Shown: positions 22,286 through 33,922 of the stretch, piece after piece
Layout of the letters: every line of letters starts with the position of its first letter
Numbering within the stretch: the first letter of the stretch is position 1
NCBI RefSeq assembly: GCF_000524195.1
Contig: NW_020170418.1
Location: 1-64,000, forward strand
From: Echinococcus granulosus
Lineage: Eukaryota; Platyhelminthes; Cestoda; Cyclophyllidea; Taeniidae
Direction: 5' to 3'
DNA: 64,000 nucleotides
Notes under the pieces: generated by a model
Told to the model about the DNA's origin: nothing
What the model saw: the letters and a program-made list of their open reading frames with translations, nothing else
The model's database searches: none
Translations under genes and position numbers: made by a program

Positions 22286-25200
22286 TCCCTCTTAATGTCT
22301 TCTCGATTTTTTGGTGGACTTTGGGGAAATCGCTGCACCGCCGTGCTCTTTTCCTCAAATTCTACCAGGAACAAACGGTGTGTTTTTATTGGGGTTTTCA
22401 GTCTATCTCGTTTGCTGTCGTTTTGTGCCCGACGTAGACAGATTACTATTCCTGCAGTATGATTTCTTTTGGAACTTGGATCTCTCCTAGGTCTCTATCA
22501 AGTGAATTAGCTTTCTTCTTTAGTTGTCAAAAATTAATTAGCTCAGCTAGGGATAGACGCCTTTCAGTGTACACGAAAACGTAGTTGTTCTAGATGCCGG
22601 AGTCTCTTGTTACCTTGTAATTGCAGTCGTAGTTGATACTGCTACGGATTGGAATTACTCAGGAATCTAGCCTAAAGTACATGGCTGGGCCTAGGTCTCG
22701 GTCCGATGCCGTGGACTTGAAGAGTTGGCTAACTCGGTTTCTCCGCGAAAATCTCGACCATGGCCACTGCAAGGGGTGCGGGAAATCATGCGTATTTTCT
22801 GGTATCCACCGTTTAATTTGGCCAAACAAGTATTTTTCCAGTCTTCATTCATATTCATGTTACCTTCACTCAAAATTGCTCTAACACAGCATATTTACTG
22901 TTGGATCGTTTGTACTCGTTACTAGAATATTTGCTTATGATGTTCTGACATTAGTCACCAAACTTTGGAAACATGGGGGAACTTTTGTTAACGAATTTTC
23001 AGATGACATCATAGAAGCGGGACCCCAATGTAATCAGTCCAACTAGATTAAAGAGCCTGTAAATAGAATGGTCATTTTTCGACCATAATTTAAGTTTCAT
23101 AGCAGTAATAGTCTCGTCTTCCTGTCAGGCTGAAATATGATTGTATTTGGTCATAACTTTATTATGTAGTCAATTTTAACCAATTAGATCAGCCATTTGT
23201 GAACTAATTAGGTAGAGTACTTCTATACTTTCACAAAACAGGATATTGTATGCCATTAGATTGCTGTGCTGGACTAGAGGCTGGAGTTTACTCAGGGTGG
23301 TTATATCACGAAACGAAGGGTTTACCATTGATATCAACGGACTGAAATCTAGTGCATGCAAAAAACCTTACTTCGATTGAAATTGCTCGTTTACGCTCTT
23401 TTGGCGTGAGTGGTGTCGGATACGTGGGTATTCGGCGATCGATAGTAGGTGGTGTAACCAATTCCTATCGATTGGATTGCACTCACCCTGCGCGCCAACT
23501 CGTGCACTAGGCGAGTCACCAGAATGGGCTGCTTTGTGGTCGATAAAGGGCCTGAGTCCTCCTTCTCCGCCTCGCAACACCGTCGCCTCTACCGTCACAA
23601 AATGTAGCCGGGATAATCATGATGTTACTTACAATAATAGGACTATTGTTAATATTGGCATGAGTATTATACGTGTGAGATCTCAAGCCGTGATCTGTAT
23701 CAGCGAATTTCTTCTTGGCTTCTGATAAAAGTAGTTAGTTTTCAGAGTTGAATGTTCCTGTAGTTTTAAGGTTGCACATTTTAATCAAATTCCTGAAGTG
23801 GCAATTGATAACGTTTGGCAATGTATATAGAAGCTTATCTGTAGATGCTTCCTTGCAATGCAAGAGAGTAATCATAAGAGACTGGTAATGCTCAAAATTA
23901 ATGTAAATATCATGAAAATTAGCTAGAGATGGTCGGCGAATGGAGCAAATACTACAGGATAAAACTAAATCTGAGGGTGTTAAAAGTTGCTTTTGACGGC
24001 AAATTTGAGACTCAAAATGGAAAAACTATGCAAATTTCCTGTGTTAATTTCTGGCTTTTACCTACTAGGATGCTCGTTACTAATGTGGTGGAGCCCACAA
24101 TGATCGCAAAAGGATAATGAATTAAGACAGATTTTATCATTCGCGAAAATAAGTGTAAAGACTGGTTTAAACATGTTTTCGCATCGGATGCTCGCACACT
24201 ACGATGAAGCCGACTTTATCCCCAAATTGGCCTTATTTGCTTCCTCGTATAGTCTTAAGAATGTAAATTGCTCGCCGGGTAAATAGAACCACTTTTTTGC
24301 AAAAAATTCCCTTAAACTGTCCACTTATGCACAGCCGATTCTGCCACATTTATGATAGACAAGAAGATCGTCTGGTCTTGTGCATCATCATCGTTAAATC
24401 AGATAGAGTAATGAAAATCTGAGGGTCTAGAATGGGAAGGATGGGAGGGATGGAGGGGTGATTAGAGCAGAAATATCTGACCGTCAGTCAAAACGTGACC
24501 ATGGGTAAATTCGTTGTACGGCCATGTATCCATTATATACATACCCTTAACCGGGCATTGGCAGAACCGCAAGATAAACTCAACTTTTCTTATGAATAGA
24601 TTTTAATGCAGATTCCGCATTTAAGACTGTGAAGTTGGATTGACAACAAAGAGAGAGTAGTTTGGGTCCGTAGTGAATAGTATGGAATTATCAATATACT
24701 TATGAGCTAAGTTCCAACAGAAGAAACTTGGAATGAGAAAAGGCATTGCTAGTTTAGATGTCAGGTATGGAATATTACGGTGTTTTGCAAGTAGCTTCCC
24801 AACTTCTCGCATGGCTGCCCTCACCACGTGTGAGTTTGACGACGCTGTGCTAAGGATTGAAGCCATTGCTCGTGCCTCTTCATTCCTCCACGGACGGCTT
24901 AGGGGCAGCTACCTGTGTCTACGGGACCCCAACTAAAACACACCGCTTAAATTAAATGCTGTGGCGAAGGTAACCCATTTGCGTCGAAAGTTTGACAATT
25001 TAGAAATTCGATAGTGTAAAGACATGGGATTAAAAGCTTGTCGGGAAAGTAACCATTTAAAAGCCAGTTTACAACCCAAAGTATAAGAAAACAATTGCAA
25101 CACCTGCACAACTTGACACAGATTAATGCTTAGTTCATATGCAACCAAGTGTTCTTTGTAGTGATGTGATGCGTGAGATTTAAACTGACTGTCTGAGAAA

Positions 25201-28200
25201 TACCGAATGATTTCGCACTCTTACAGATCAATTCGGGTTTGAAAACTCGGATTAAGGCTATTAATAACTTTGTATCCTCTTTTTACATTTTTTTGTGATG
25301 GTCATGTCTGTTCCCTTACTAGTTTTTTACATGGTTCTTATTACCTTAATCCATTATTTCTGCACCTCGCATTTTCAATTAATGCAAAAATGTTAATTCC
25401 TTAGTTTTTTTTCTATTAGGAGAAGGATTTATTTATTCATATAGATGTTGTCTACAAATTTGCTAAGTTTTATGACATACTTTAACTGAATCGTAATTAA
25501 ACTGGTAATTGTTCGAAATGAGTAGAATTAACTTGGTGGGTTTTTAAAGTTATCTCTAGGACACCTAGGTGATGATTCCTTACTCAAATTAGCAGATAAT
25601 CATTACAACATATGTGGAAATGTGATCCAATTACTTTTTTGTCAGCTTTCGGCTACTCGTGTGGCCCTACTCATGAATACACGAAGGAATTATGAGATGA
25701 TTTAATGATAGGCATGATAGCGTACTTTAGTGTCATCAGCTTCAAGCACCAAGGTATAGCCAAATCAGCTCATTTCTCCCAGCTATACTTTGTAATAGTG
25801 TATTCCCTGGGTGGCGGTGTTAGTGGTAGTGAGTTATTTGAAGGAGGCATTCAATGACGGAGGGCGCATCCTATCCCAACCTCACCTCAGTTCGGCGCAA
25901 GAGCCCGTGTCCTACCCTTTACCACTGGAGGAAGGGGGGAGGGCCGATCCCTCGGTTTGTTATCATTCATATAAAATTTTATGTCTGAAAAACTTGATGT
26001 TATTAACCTGAACATCACGCTAATGCTAGGTAGGCCACCATTAAATAAACCGTAATAAGGCATGCTAACATAGAAAAACGGTTTATTAGCTAACGGAAGG
26101 GCTGAGGCAAAAGTGGGTAATTAGAAGGCAACGACGCCAGGACTGATGTACAACCTTCAGACCGAGAGAAGAGGCCGCGTAATCAAATATATGCGTAAAC
26201 AAATATTAGTGAACTGAAAAAAACTATTTCCATCAATTTGTAACTTAAAAAATCGGTACGAATATATAAGTAGTTGCACTTTTACCTTAAACCGAATCCT
26301 TCACTTCTTCGTTGTCAAAACTTTCAGAGATTTTAATGGGCAGAAGGAATGATAATGGTAATTAAAAATGGCGGAGCATGGAAGCGCAAGGTACCTTGGA
26401 AAAATCATCATTCTAATAAAAAATGGTCCCACCACCTAAGACTAGGTGGTTCTCTCACTCTTAAACTTTCTATGCCAAAAAGTAATGGGACAATAAGATG
26501 TGTTGTACGTTCAAACTGCAAATTAAATAACTTTCGCGCTCCTAATTTCTAATTCGTGCCTAAAATGTTGAATGTATTCGAAAATTTCAGGCTTCTGCAT
26601 TCGAGCATGAGAGGCGACAATTAACTCAGGAAGGCAGCCTTTTGCTCCATAGTATGGCAAAGAGTGAGAGAAAAAGAAAAACAACATAAACACTTAGGGT
26701 GAAATTAAAACAATGCAACATTTGCGATGCTAAGTCTTCCACTAAAATCCTGCCAGCAAATTTGTTACGCACTGCTTTTCCTCCCATTTTTACGCCGGGG
26801 TCAATGCTGTTTTAAAAACAATGGGTTAATACTTTTATCAACGAGGTGCCTTTGAAAATACTGTGAGTGCTTTCTGATTTTATCGATGTAAAAAAAGCAG
26901 TTATTGTGGAAGTTTTTCTCAATTGTTTTGAGAATCGAGATGCTACATTTTTAAACTCGTTTCATTTTTACTATTAGTGGGTTTGCTGTTAAGGACGTTG
27001 ATAATATGGCATACAATGATTCTTTATAATGCCTGTAATTGTTCTGATGCCAAATAATACGTAAAAAAACAAGACTGTGAAATGAATAACTAAATACGGT
27101 AATACTGTTCCTTTATGAATGTCGATAGCTTTTTGAGAAGTTGATCGAAGCTAGTTTAACGCGTTTTCCATTGTGCTTACCCTGGATTCTGATCAAAATC
27201 CTGGTAGGCAGGAATGAGGTGCATTTTCACGAAAGTTCATAAATAACTCATTCCCATTTACTACCTATAATAAATATGCTTTTACACGTTTCAAGTTGAT
27301 CAACGGTTCCGATTCCCTCCACAAGTGACAACTTGTTGCCTTCAGGACGCGAAGGGCTCTCCCTTTGTTTAGTCCAGGTGACAGTATTGCCTCAGGAGGA
27401 GAAAAACAGAAGAGAAAATCGAAACACGATAAGAGAAGAGAAGGATTAAAGGTCTTTTTACGAACACTGGCCTTCTTTCCCGCATGCATGATCGACCGAC
27501 CGTGATCGGTCACCCATCTCCATGCGACCAAATAGCGTTTTCTGGTATTCTATCCCAAACCTCAGTGACCAACCGTGTTACTTCCCAAGGCGAGAATAAT
27601 GAAGAGGTTTAACAAGCACATTTAAAAGTCATAGTAAACACAAAATTAGTTTGGAAGGGCTCTCGTGTAAATTTCACAGAGAAAACACAAAGACTGAAAT
27701 ACAAGATTTAGGATAAAATTGGTCAGCCACTCCGACTTAGCTATGGGGATAAAAGAGGCCACTTTGGCAAAATGTTTTATTCATAATTCTAAATGTGATG
27801 TGTGAAATGAACTGCTTATAAACGCAAAATCCACGTGACTGACCCAAGACCACTAATTAAATCGGAAACATGGAATTCTTTGTTGACAGCTAATTATGGT
27901 TATTCCACCCTAAACAACATATAAACGTAATTTACAGATTTTAAACACGGATGGAAAGTAATCGTGATTGTTTCCCAGATTTTGTGAATGTATAGCGCTT
28001 TTGTTAACGCTAAGCCCACGTGGGAGAATCCATGCTGTTATTCATAAATCTGCTTTATAGAGCACACTGGTGACATGAATAAGACCATGTTACCAATGTT
28101 GAGACTGAATCGCTGGAGGCTGAAAAGGACCGCAAGGTTACCTATATTAGTGAATTTAATACCGATTTTCTACAATATCAACCCAAGACTGTTGTTAGAT

Positions 28201-29598
28201 GCTAGCTACAGGTGACAAAATTGGATTTCAAACCTTTTCGTTATTATACTGGTGGATGTCAGCAAGTTGTGATCTCATGCTAAGTAGACAGAAAGACTGC
28301 AGACATTAAGGCCTTCCCTGGCCCTATCATGCCAGCCGACTCTCCAGCAGTGGGTGGTCATTCCTAAGGAAGCCACGGTGACCCCATTAGCTGCATGTGC
28401 TTACATGATTTATATTATTGAGTCATACTCCGCTCATATCCGACACAATAAATTATTCTTGAAGAATGAGGCCACCGTGCGTGATTTGGCTAGGACTATG
28501 GTAATCATTTGTGTTACTCAGAGAGGTAGCTAAAAATCATGCTTCCTACAAAAAAATCCCCTTTACTTACCCGTCCGTCGCTCACAAAAATTCAAATGCA
28601 TTTAATTCGTCTAGCGTATTCACCTCCTAATGAAGTTTTGAGAAAAAAAAAGATGATGCCCCATACTGGAATGGTGAACTAAACACGAGCTTATCGAGAG
28701 GTCTAGCTACTGCATATGATGTATTTTTTTAATCATTATACCACAGGGCGATTAATGTGCTGACTTCGGTATCAGTAAGTGATCACATGATCCTGTCACA
28801 ATTGAGTAGAGTACTCTTCAGGGCAAATGGGCTGAGTTCTCTACACTAAACCCCTCTCCCCTTCCTAACCTCATCCTTTAACCGCTAAGCCAGCCCAAAA
28901 AATTCCATGCATGGATGAAGTGGTAACGCTCAAGGGGTGGACCTGGTTATGGGCTCGCAGTTCCGAATTTAGAGCATCTGTGTATTGGCACTATAGGTGA
29001 GCGGAACATCGGACATCAGGAGGATCCCATCAATCTACCGAGCGTTGGCGTTATCCCAACATCAAAGGCTGCCCATCTAGCCACTGAATTAGGGGTCCCA
29101 ATGTCTGAACACCCTTTTTTGCCGGGTAGGTCCCTACGCTGTTACAAAGAAAGGTATGGTATTCTATTTATTTTATTTAAATTTTATGAAAGTTTTGCGA
29201 GTCGCATGCACCCCAGGTATCCACACTAACAAAATTGTAAATTTCAAATTAAAGTTTCTACGGTCTTTAAGCCGCCATATAGCATCTCTGCTACAATAGC
29301 TTTCATAGTCGGGAAGCAACTTATCTTCTTAAACAGTCTAAATTTTGATTGATTCCACTCAAACGTCACTTAGAGACAAGAGAGCAAGGCTATTTTATTT
29401 AACTGTCCCTGCGTAGATGAAAAGCTCATTTGATAGAACATACAATAAGTACCCACCCCGTCCCTCGACTTCTGCTGTTATTGTTGGTCTTTAACCACCT
29501 CTAGGGTTAAACTTATACGTAAAATTTGGCACAAATATCGAGACCACCGCATAGGTTGGTAGTTTGGGTGGTAGCCAATATCCTTTGCCCAGGGATTT
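22286..29598. other. Gene-free stretch between HES copies B and C
   Basis: It begins with the 3' UTR of copy B. A GC-richer island at about 23400-23620 contains ATTGG and GTGCACTAGGCGAG, again an N-box, but no exon I can support. The remainder is AT-rich with short frames only. About 28740-29160 has a more even base composition, like an old dispersed repeat, with no coding similarity. Confidence 0.45.
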
Positions 29599-29599
29599 A

Positions 29600-29672
29600 A
29601 TTGGTTGTTTCCAGTAAGAGTGATAAATATTCGCTGTGGATTGGTTACGCGTGTACCAATTGTATTCACGTG
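29600..29672 (+). promoter_or_regulatory. Proximal promoter of HES copy C
   Basis: ATTGG occurs at 29600-29604 and 29640-29644, CGCGTG at 29648-29653, CCAAT at 29656-29660 and the palindromic E-box CACGTG at 29667-29672. Order matches copies A and B, with CACGTG in place of the second CGCGTG. Confidence 0.55.
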
Positions 29673-29719
29673 GGGCCGCCACACTTCCGTGTACTGGACA
29701 CGGGGTTCTTACAGCCGAG

Positions 29720-31540
29720 ATGAACCCTAATCGCACTTTTCTCCCTCTCATCGGTTTCGCATCATCGACCCCACCGGTTCCACAAGAGCAGCAGAGCCAA
29801 CAGCAGCAAACCTATCAACCGATCTTCGTGATACCGATTTCTGCACCATCTGCTCCTGTAGAACCAATCATCGTGGACCTATCCAATAACGTGCAATCGT
29901 CAGTTCCTCCCATAGCTCCTAAACTCGACACTCCAATTCCATCTATCTCAGGAGCAGGTATAGGAAAACGTCCACTTCTTCCATTGGACGATCGAGAAAT
30001 GAGACGAAAGGTACATGCTAACTAATTTAGTTTTAAACGGGTGAAGTCAACTTTTCCAACGGTAAGGATGAGAAGTAATTTATTTAGTAGGAAATTCCAT
30101 GGCATTCAAATATGTAAACTGAAACTGTTCTAGTCGCTGTGTGGAAAATGGTGATAGTATTTAAATGCACACACCAGCGAAGCTGAGTAACCAACGCTGA
30201 GTTGGATGTGTCTTAGGCTGCTTCGTGCGCAAATGCGTATGGGAGAGGGGAAGAAGCAATGACGCATTTGTGGCGACTAAGGCATGCCTAGAGGGGAGGG
30301 TACTACCTTTCTCTGGCTCGCGCTACTTCTCCCCTCCCACCCATTGTGAGTGCATATGCCGTGTCACTCCCCCACCTTGAGCTCATTAATCCTTCACTCT
30401 CCCTCCCCCGGTTCAGTAAACACGGCTCTTGGGCTGACTAGCCACATCGTCTCCCTTTCTCTTCTTTCCCATCTAGGTCAAAAAGCAGAACATGGAGCGA
30501 CGTCGGCGAGCATACATTTCCGACAAACTGTCCTCCCTCTACGATCTCGCCATCTCCCTCATCGGCGAAAAAGTAAATCGTCCTGTTCCCTCTTCTTTGA
30601 TCTATCTAGTCTAGCGTCACCCTATTAGCACAGCCAGCAGCCTCTGCATCGGTATTTGAGAACCACTTCGTCGTGCTAGTACTAAACTTATAGAATCCTA
30701 AAATAATTAAATTATTTTCATTCCTCGTAAAAGACAGGCTGTAAGCTTGGTTCTTTGTTGCTCGGGTTCGGTGTGTGGTCTTGTCTATTGATTTTGTGGA
30801 CACGTTGCCAATGCGCCGGTGGGGGAGTGAGGGGCCCTCACAACATCACTGGATCGCTCGCTCGCGTCGCCTCTTTGACATGTGAGCCGACGTACCGCCA
30901 CCACGATTGGCTCGTCGATTAAAAGTGCACTAGTGTGGGATGTAAAAAAATCTTAACTGAATGAAGTTTCTGATAGGATGAAAACTAAGTTTAGAATCTT
31001 TCTTTGACTGCATTGCAGCCGCACCACCAATCTCATCAAAGAACGGAGATAGTGGACATGCTAAACCAGTGTGTGAGTGTGCTTCAGAGCCTGCTAGAGT
31101 TCCTCAAGACTGAACCCGAACTGCAATTGAAGTTGCGACGTCTGGAGCTTACTTCAATAAAGGAGTCATCGGACAAGCAGCGACGGAGAAGGCAGAGTTC
31201 GACCATGTCGAGGGGGGCGGTTGTGGCGGTGAAGGAGAACGTGTTACCTCGTGCCTCAGCATTCACACCCGTCGGTCGAAACCGAATGACGATCACTTCA
31301 ACGCCGTTGTCCACATCTCCTCGTCAGCACCACGGGTGCCCGCCCGTAGGGCGAGGTCGGAAGAGGGAAAGCAGCGGTCTCAACTGTCTCACCCCTCTCT
31401 TGGCCGAGAACACCGCCGCTTCATCTTCCTCTACAACCCCCTCCACTTCCACCTCTTATTCGCTCCTCGAGAAAACCCAACTTCTCAACCGATCAAGGGA
31501 ATCTTCCCTACCTGATATCTGGCGACCGTATCGAGGTTGA
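29720..31540 (+). CDS. HES/E(spl)-like bHLH repressor, copy C
   Basis: Three exons: 29720-30010 (donor GTACAT), 30477-30572 (donor GTAAAT) and 31019-31540; phase-0 introns; 302 residues. I chose the ATG at 29720 (MNPNRTFLPLIGF) because it aligns with the start of copy B; the frame is open further upstream but through the conserved promoter. The N-terminus is Gln/Pro-rich with QPIFVIPIS and PVEPIIVD. Residues 98-129 carry KKQNMERRRRAYISDKL, helix 2 reads TEIVDMLNQCVSVLQSL, KEN is at 201-203, and the end is WRPYRG. The DSG-type motif of copy A is ESSGLNC here, so any such degron is lost. Donors are weaker than in A and B. Confidence 0.86.
30886..30941 (+). promoter_or_regulatory. Intronic block of HES copy C, CSL site degenerate
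   Basis: This is the counterpart of 21625-21690: CACGATTGGCTCGTCGATT, then AAAAGTGCACTAG, then TGTGGGAT. The N-box CACTAG is kept, but the CSL core ends in T instead of A, a change expected to weaken CSL binding. Confidence 0.5.
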
Positions 31541-31574
31541 ATGAATGCAACACCATCAAATCTGCCATTTTTTT

Positions 31575-31590
31575 GGGAGGGGGGGGGGGG
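31575..31590 (+). repeat. G-run in the 3' UTR of HES copy C (G3-A-G12)
   Basis: A nearly pure guanine run lies 35 bases after the stop codon, preceded by a T8 tract. If transcribed it would be a strong quadruplex-forming element in the mRNA; copies A and B have no such run. Confidence 0.75.
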
Positions 31591-32651
31591 AAAATGTTTT
31601 GCGATCGGTCGTGCTGTATAACATGGCATGAACAGCATTTTATGAACCTTAATTACACAGTCCAAGTCTTTTCGGGGTCTAGGATGCGGATTTTTACCCA
31701 ATTGGTTTGCATAATAAAGCTTCCTTACAAAGTCATATCGTGCGTTTTGCATTCATTTAGTTAACATACTAGTCTGACATTAGCTGGTACGAATGACGTG
31801 GACGTCGCGTTTTGCTACTAGTCATCAAGTCTGATTTTGAGATTCAGCGTCGAACCTGCACAAGGCGGCAGTGTCAATCTGCACTGCCAGCTTCCCACTG
31901 TTTGGGGTGGAGCTTTCTTTTTTCTACAGAAGCATGTAAAACTATTTTCATCGCGTGACGCCGCAAGTATACATCTGTACTCATTGAGAGGGTATTCTCT
32001 GGACAATCGCCCCACACCATTTGACGGTTACTTGCGACTGATGGGGATAGTCGGTGTTTATGAGTCCAGGTTCGACCGTACACTCTATAAATGTAATCAG
32101 GAATGGAAAAGTAGTGGGTTTCAAAAGTGAAAGCAACATCGAAACAACACTGACTTACTTAAACTTACTGAAGGTCCCGCCAACTTCATACGTCCGTGTA
32201 AGTGTTCCATCTTCCCCCGACTAAGTTTTGGTTAGTAAGTGCCGTTTTTACTCAGGTTGTGTCCTCAAAAATTTGCTAAGGGTACGGCGGCAATGGTAGT
32301 GGAAACTCAGTGTAAAGTGTGAAATTCAAATTTTAAAATGTTATGGACAAACTAAAACCTTCAGCAAAATGTCTTGTTTAAGTAAGCCAGAATAGTTGGA
32401 ATCAAAGGTCAGTGGTGAACGTTGGGTCACATCTAGCTAAAGTCACTGTGCGGGAGCTTGCTTTTTCCCATTAAATTGATCGACTTTAATGAAAATGGAA
32501 CTGAAGTAGATGGGTACACATCTTTAGGGTAGTGGGTTTTCGGTTTGGGTTAAGAACAAAGGGACTAGATTCAACACGCATCTAAAAGTTCATGATATCC
32601 AGTAGAGGTTCAAGTCTAAACCTATAAGGGGTCACAACGGCTCACTAATTG

Positions 32652-32679
32652 TTTTTTTTTTTTTTTTTTTTTTTTTTTT
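32652..32679 (+). repeat. T28 homopolymer followed by CAG
   Basis: Twenty-eight consecutive T are followed by CAGATGAAAGAG. On the minus strand this is an A28 tract, which could be the tail of an old retrotransposed sequence; on the plus strand it looks like an extreme splice acceptor, but no open frame follows (stop after nine codons). Confidence 0.85.
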
Positions 32680-33784
32680 CAGATGAAAGAGCCCCTACTA
32701 CTAATTGGAGCTAGTTTAGGAAGTGAAATCAAGAGTACACCCCTCTTTTAGCATTTGTTTCGTTCTCCCATTATAGACGTGGATTATAAGTGTCGGACGA
32801 CTCTGGATGGGGGAAGGGCGTTTTTTTGTGTAAAAGTGAAATAGAGTGATTTCGGTGGTTTGCATTCCGCATACATAACACCCCAAGCTCCCTAGACAGG
32901 TATTAGCAATGACTCCTGTAACTCGACGTATCTCGTAAACAGCTATGTGAATAGTAAAAGGTGGAGGGTATAGATTTGATTTCACTTACTCGCAACGAAA
33001 CGCGAATACATTTCTTTTGGCAAGAATTTAAATTAGTATTTTATACTTTATATATTTTTACGATGGGAGATATACACTGAATACGCCAAGGTGACAGCGA
33101 GTAGAAGAAACCAAAATTTGTTTCTGTGCACTTGGCAAATCGGACGGTCTAGTGAAAAGTGGGGCAGCTACTGATGTGGCTTAGCGAATCCAGTTTACTG
33201 ACTAAACTTGGGGCTGACAGCAAAGATGTTAATGAAGAAAGAATAGGAACTTTCCCATATTTTTGAGTCATATGAGAACGGATCCCACATCTGTTGTGCC
33301 CTAGACGCCATTTTGTAAACTGTTCAAAAACCTCATAAACTTGACAACCGCAGTTCGATATTGAAAATGTGTAAACTCCCCTTTATTACTTGATTGTTCA
33401 TCTTTCAACTGCTAAAATTGGAACGAAATGTAGCACACACATTTACGAAGTGAAAGTGGAAGCCTAAACACGGAGACGATAAAACCTAAAACGTTTAAAA
33501 GAGATTTCCCGAAAATCAGTTATCACTACCGAGAGATGCTTGGCATCCGCCCGTCAACATTAGCCTAGATGCGAATCTATCCATGTATTACCGTAAGCGG
33601 GCGTTTGAGTTGGAAGATTTCTGACAGCCAAAATAATTATCACACATTAATGTAAACGTTTGTTCCATCTACTAAGACGCCCTCTTTATAGCCTACGCGG
33701 CAGAGGTGAAATCAACTGCGCTCAACATTGGGAAGCAGTTCAACGAAGTGTAAAAGCAAGCTTACGTTTCCGCATAAGGTCTAC

Positions 33785-33922
33785 ATGTCCCAACGCGACC
33801 AACTGACCCCAAAGTCGGAACTCAAGTGGGTACCTGTGTGTGTGTGTGTGTGTCGGAGCACACGTGTCGTAAATCAGGCGGGGAGACCCAAACTGTCGGT
33901 CGGATTTGTCGGATCTGGAATG
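33785..33922 (+). CDS. Candidate first exon ending in a Rossmann-like GxGxM motif
   Basis: An ATG-initiated frame from 33785, or an exon starting after AATCAG at 33878, ends in LSVGFVGSGM immediately before a strong ATG|GTGAGT donor. VGFxGxG at an N-terminus is typical of NAD(P)-binding proteins such as pyrroline-5-carboxylate reductase. The first-half frame crosses a TG dinucleotide repeat and is unlikely to be coding. I could not find a following exon in the next 3 kb, so this is an orphan exon candidate or chance. Local GC is raised up to about 34180. Confidence 0.25.
33835..33853 (+). repeat. TG dinucleotide microsatellite
   Basis: An uninterrupted TG run of about nine units inside a GC-richer segment. 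Confidence 0.9.

Larger units (their letters stand above)
31541..33784. other. Stretch downstream of HES copy C without a supported gene
   Basis: It holds the 3' UTR of copy C with a G-run, a 28-base T-run at 32652-32679, and otherwise short frames on both strands. Overlapping frames around 31818-32130 are open on both strands but show no domain. Confidence 0.45.

Noticed and set aside
29636..29719. Longer N-terminus for HES copy C
   Set aside because: The extra codons run through the promoter block conserved in A and B, and the ATG at 29720 aligns with the start of B.
32652..32700. T28-CAG-ATG as a start of a trans-spliced gene
   Set aside because: The frame after the ATG stops after nine codons and no exon follows.
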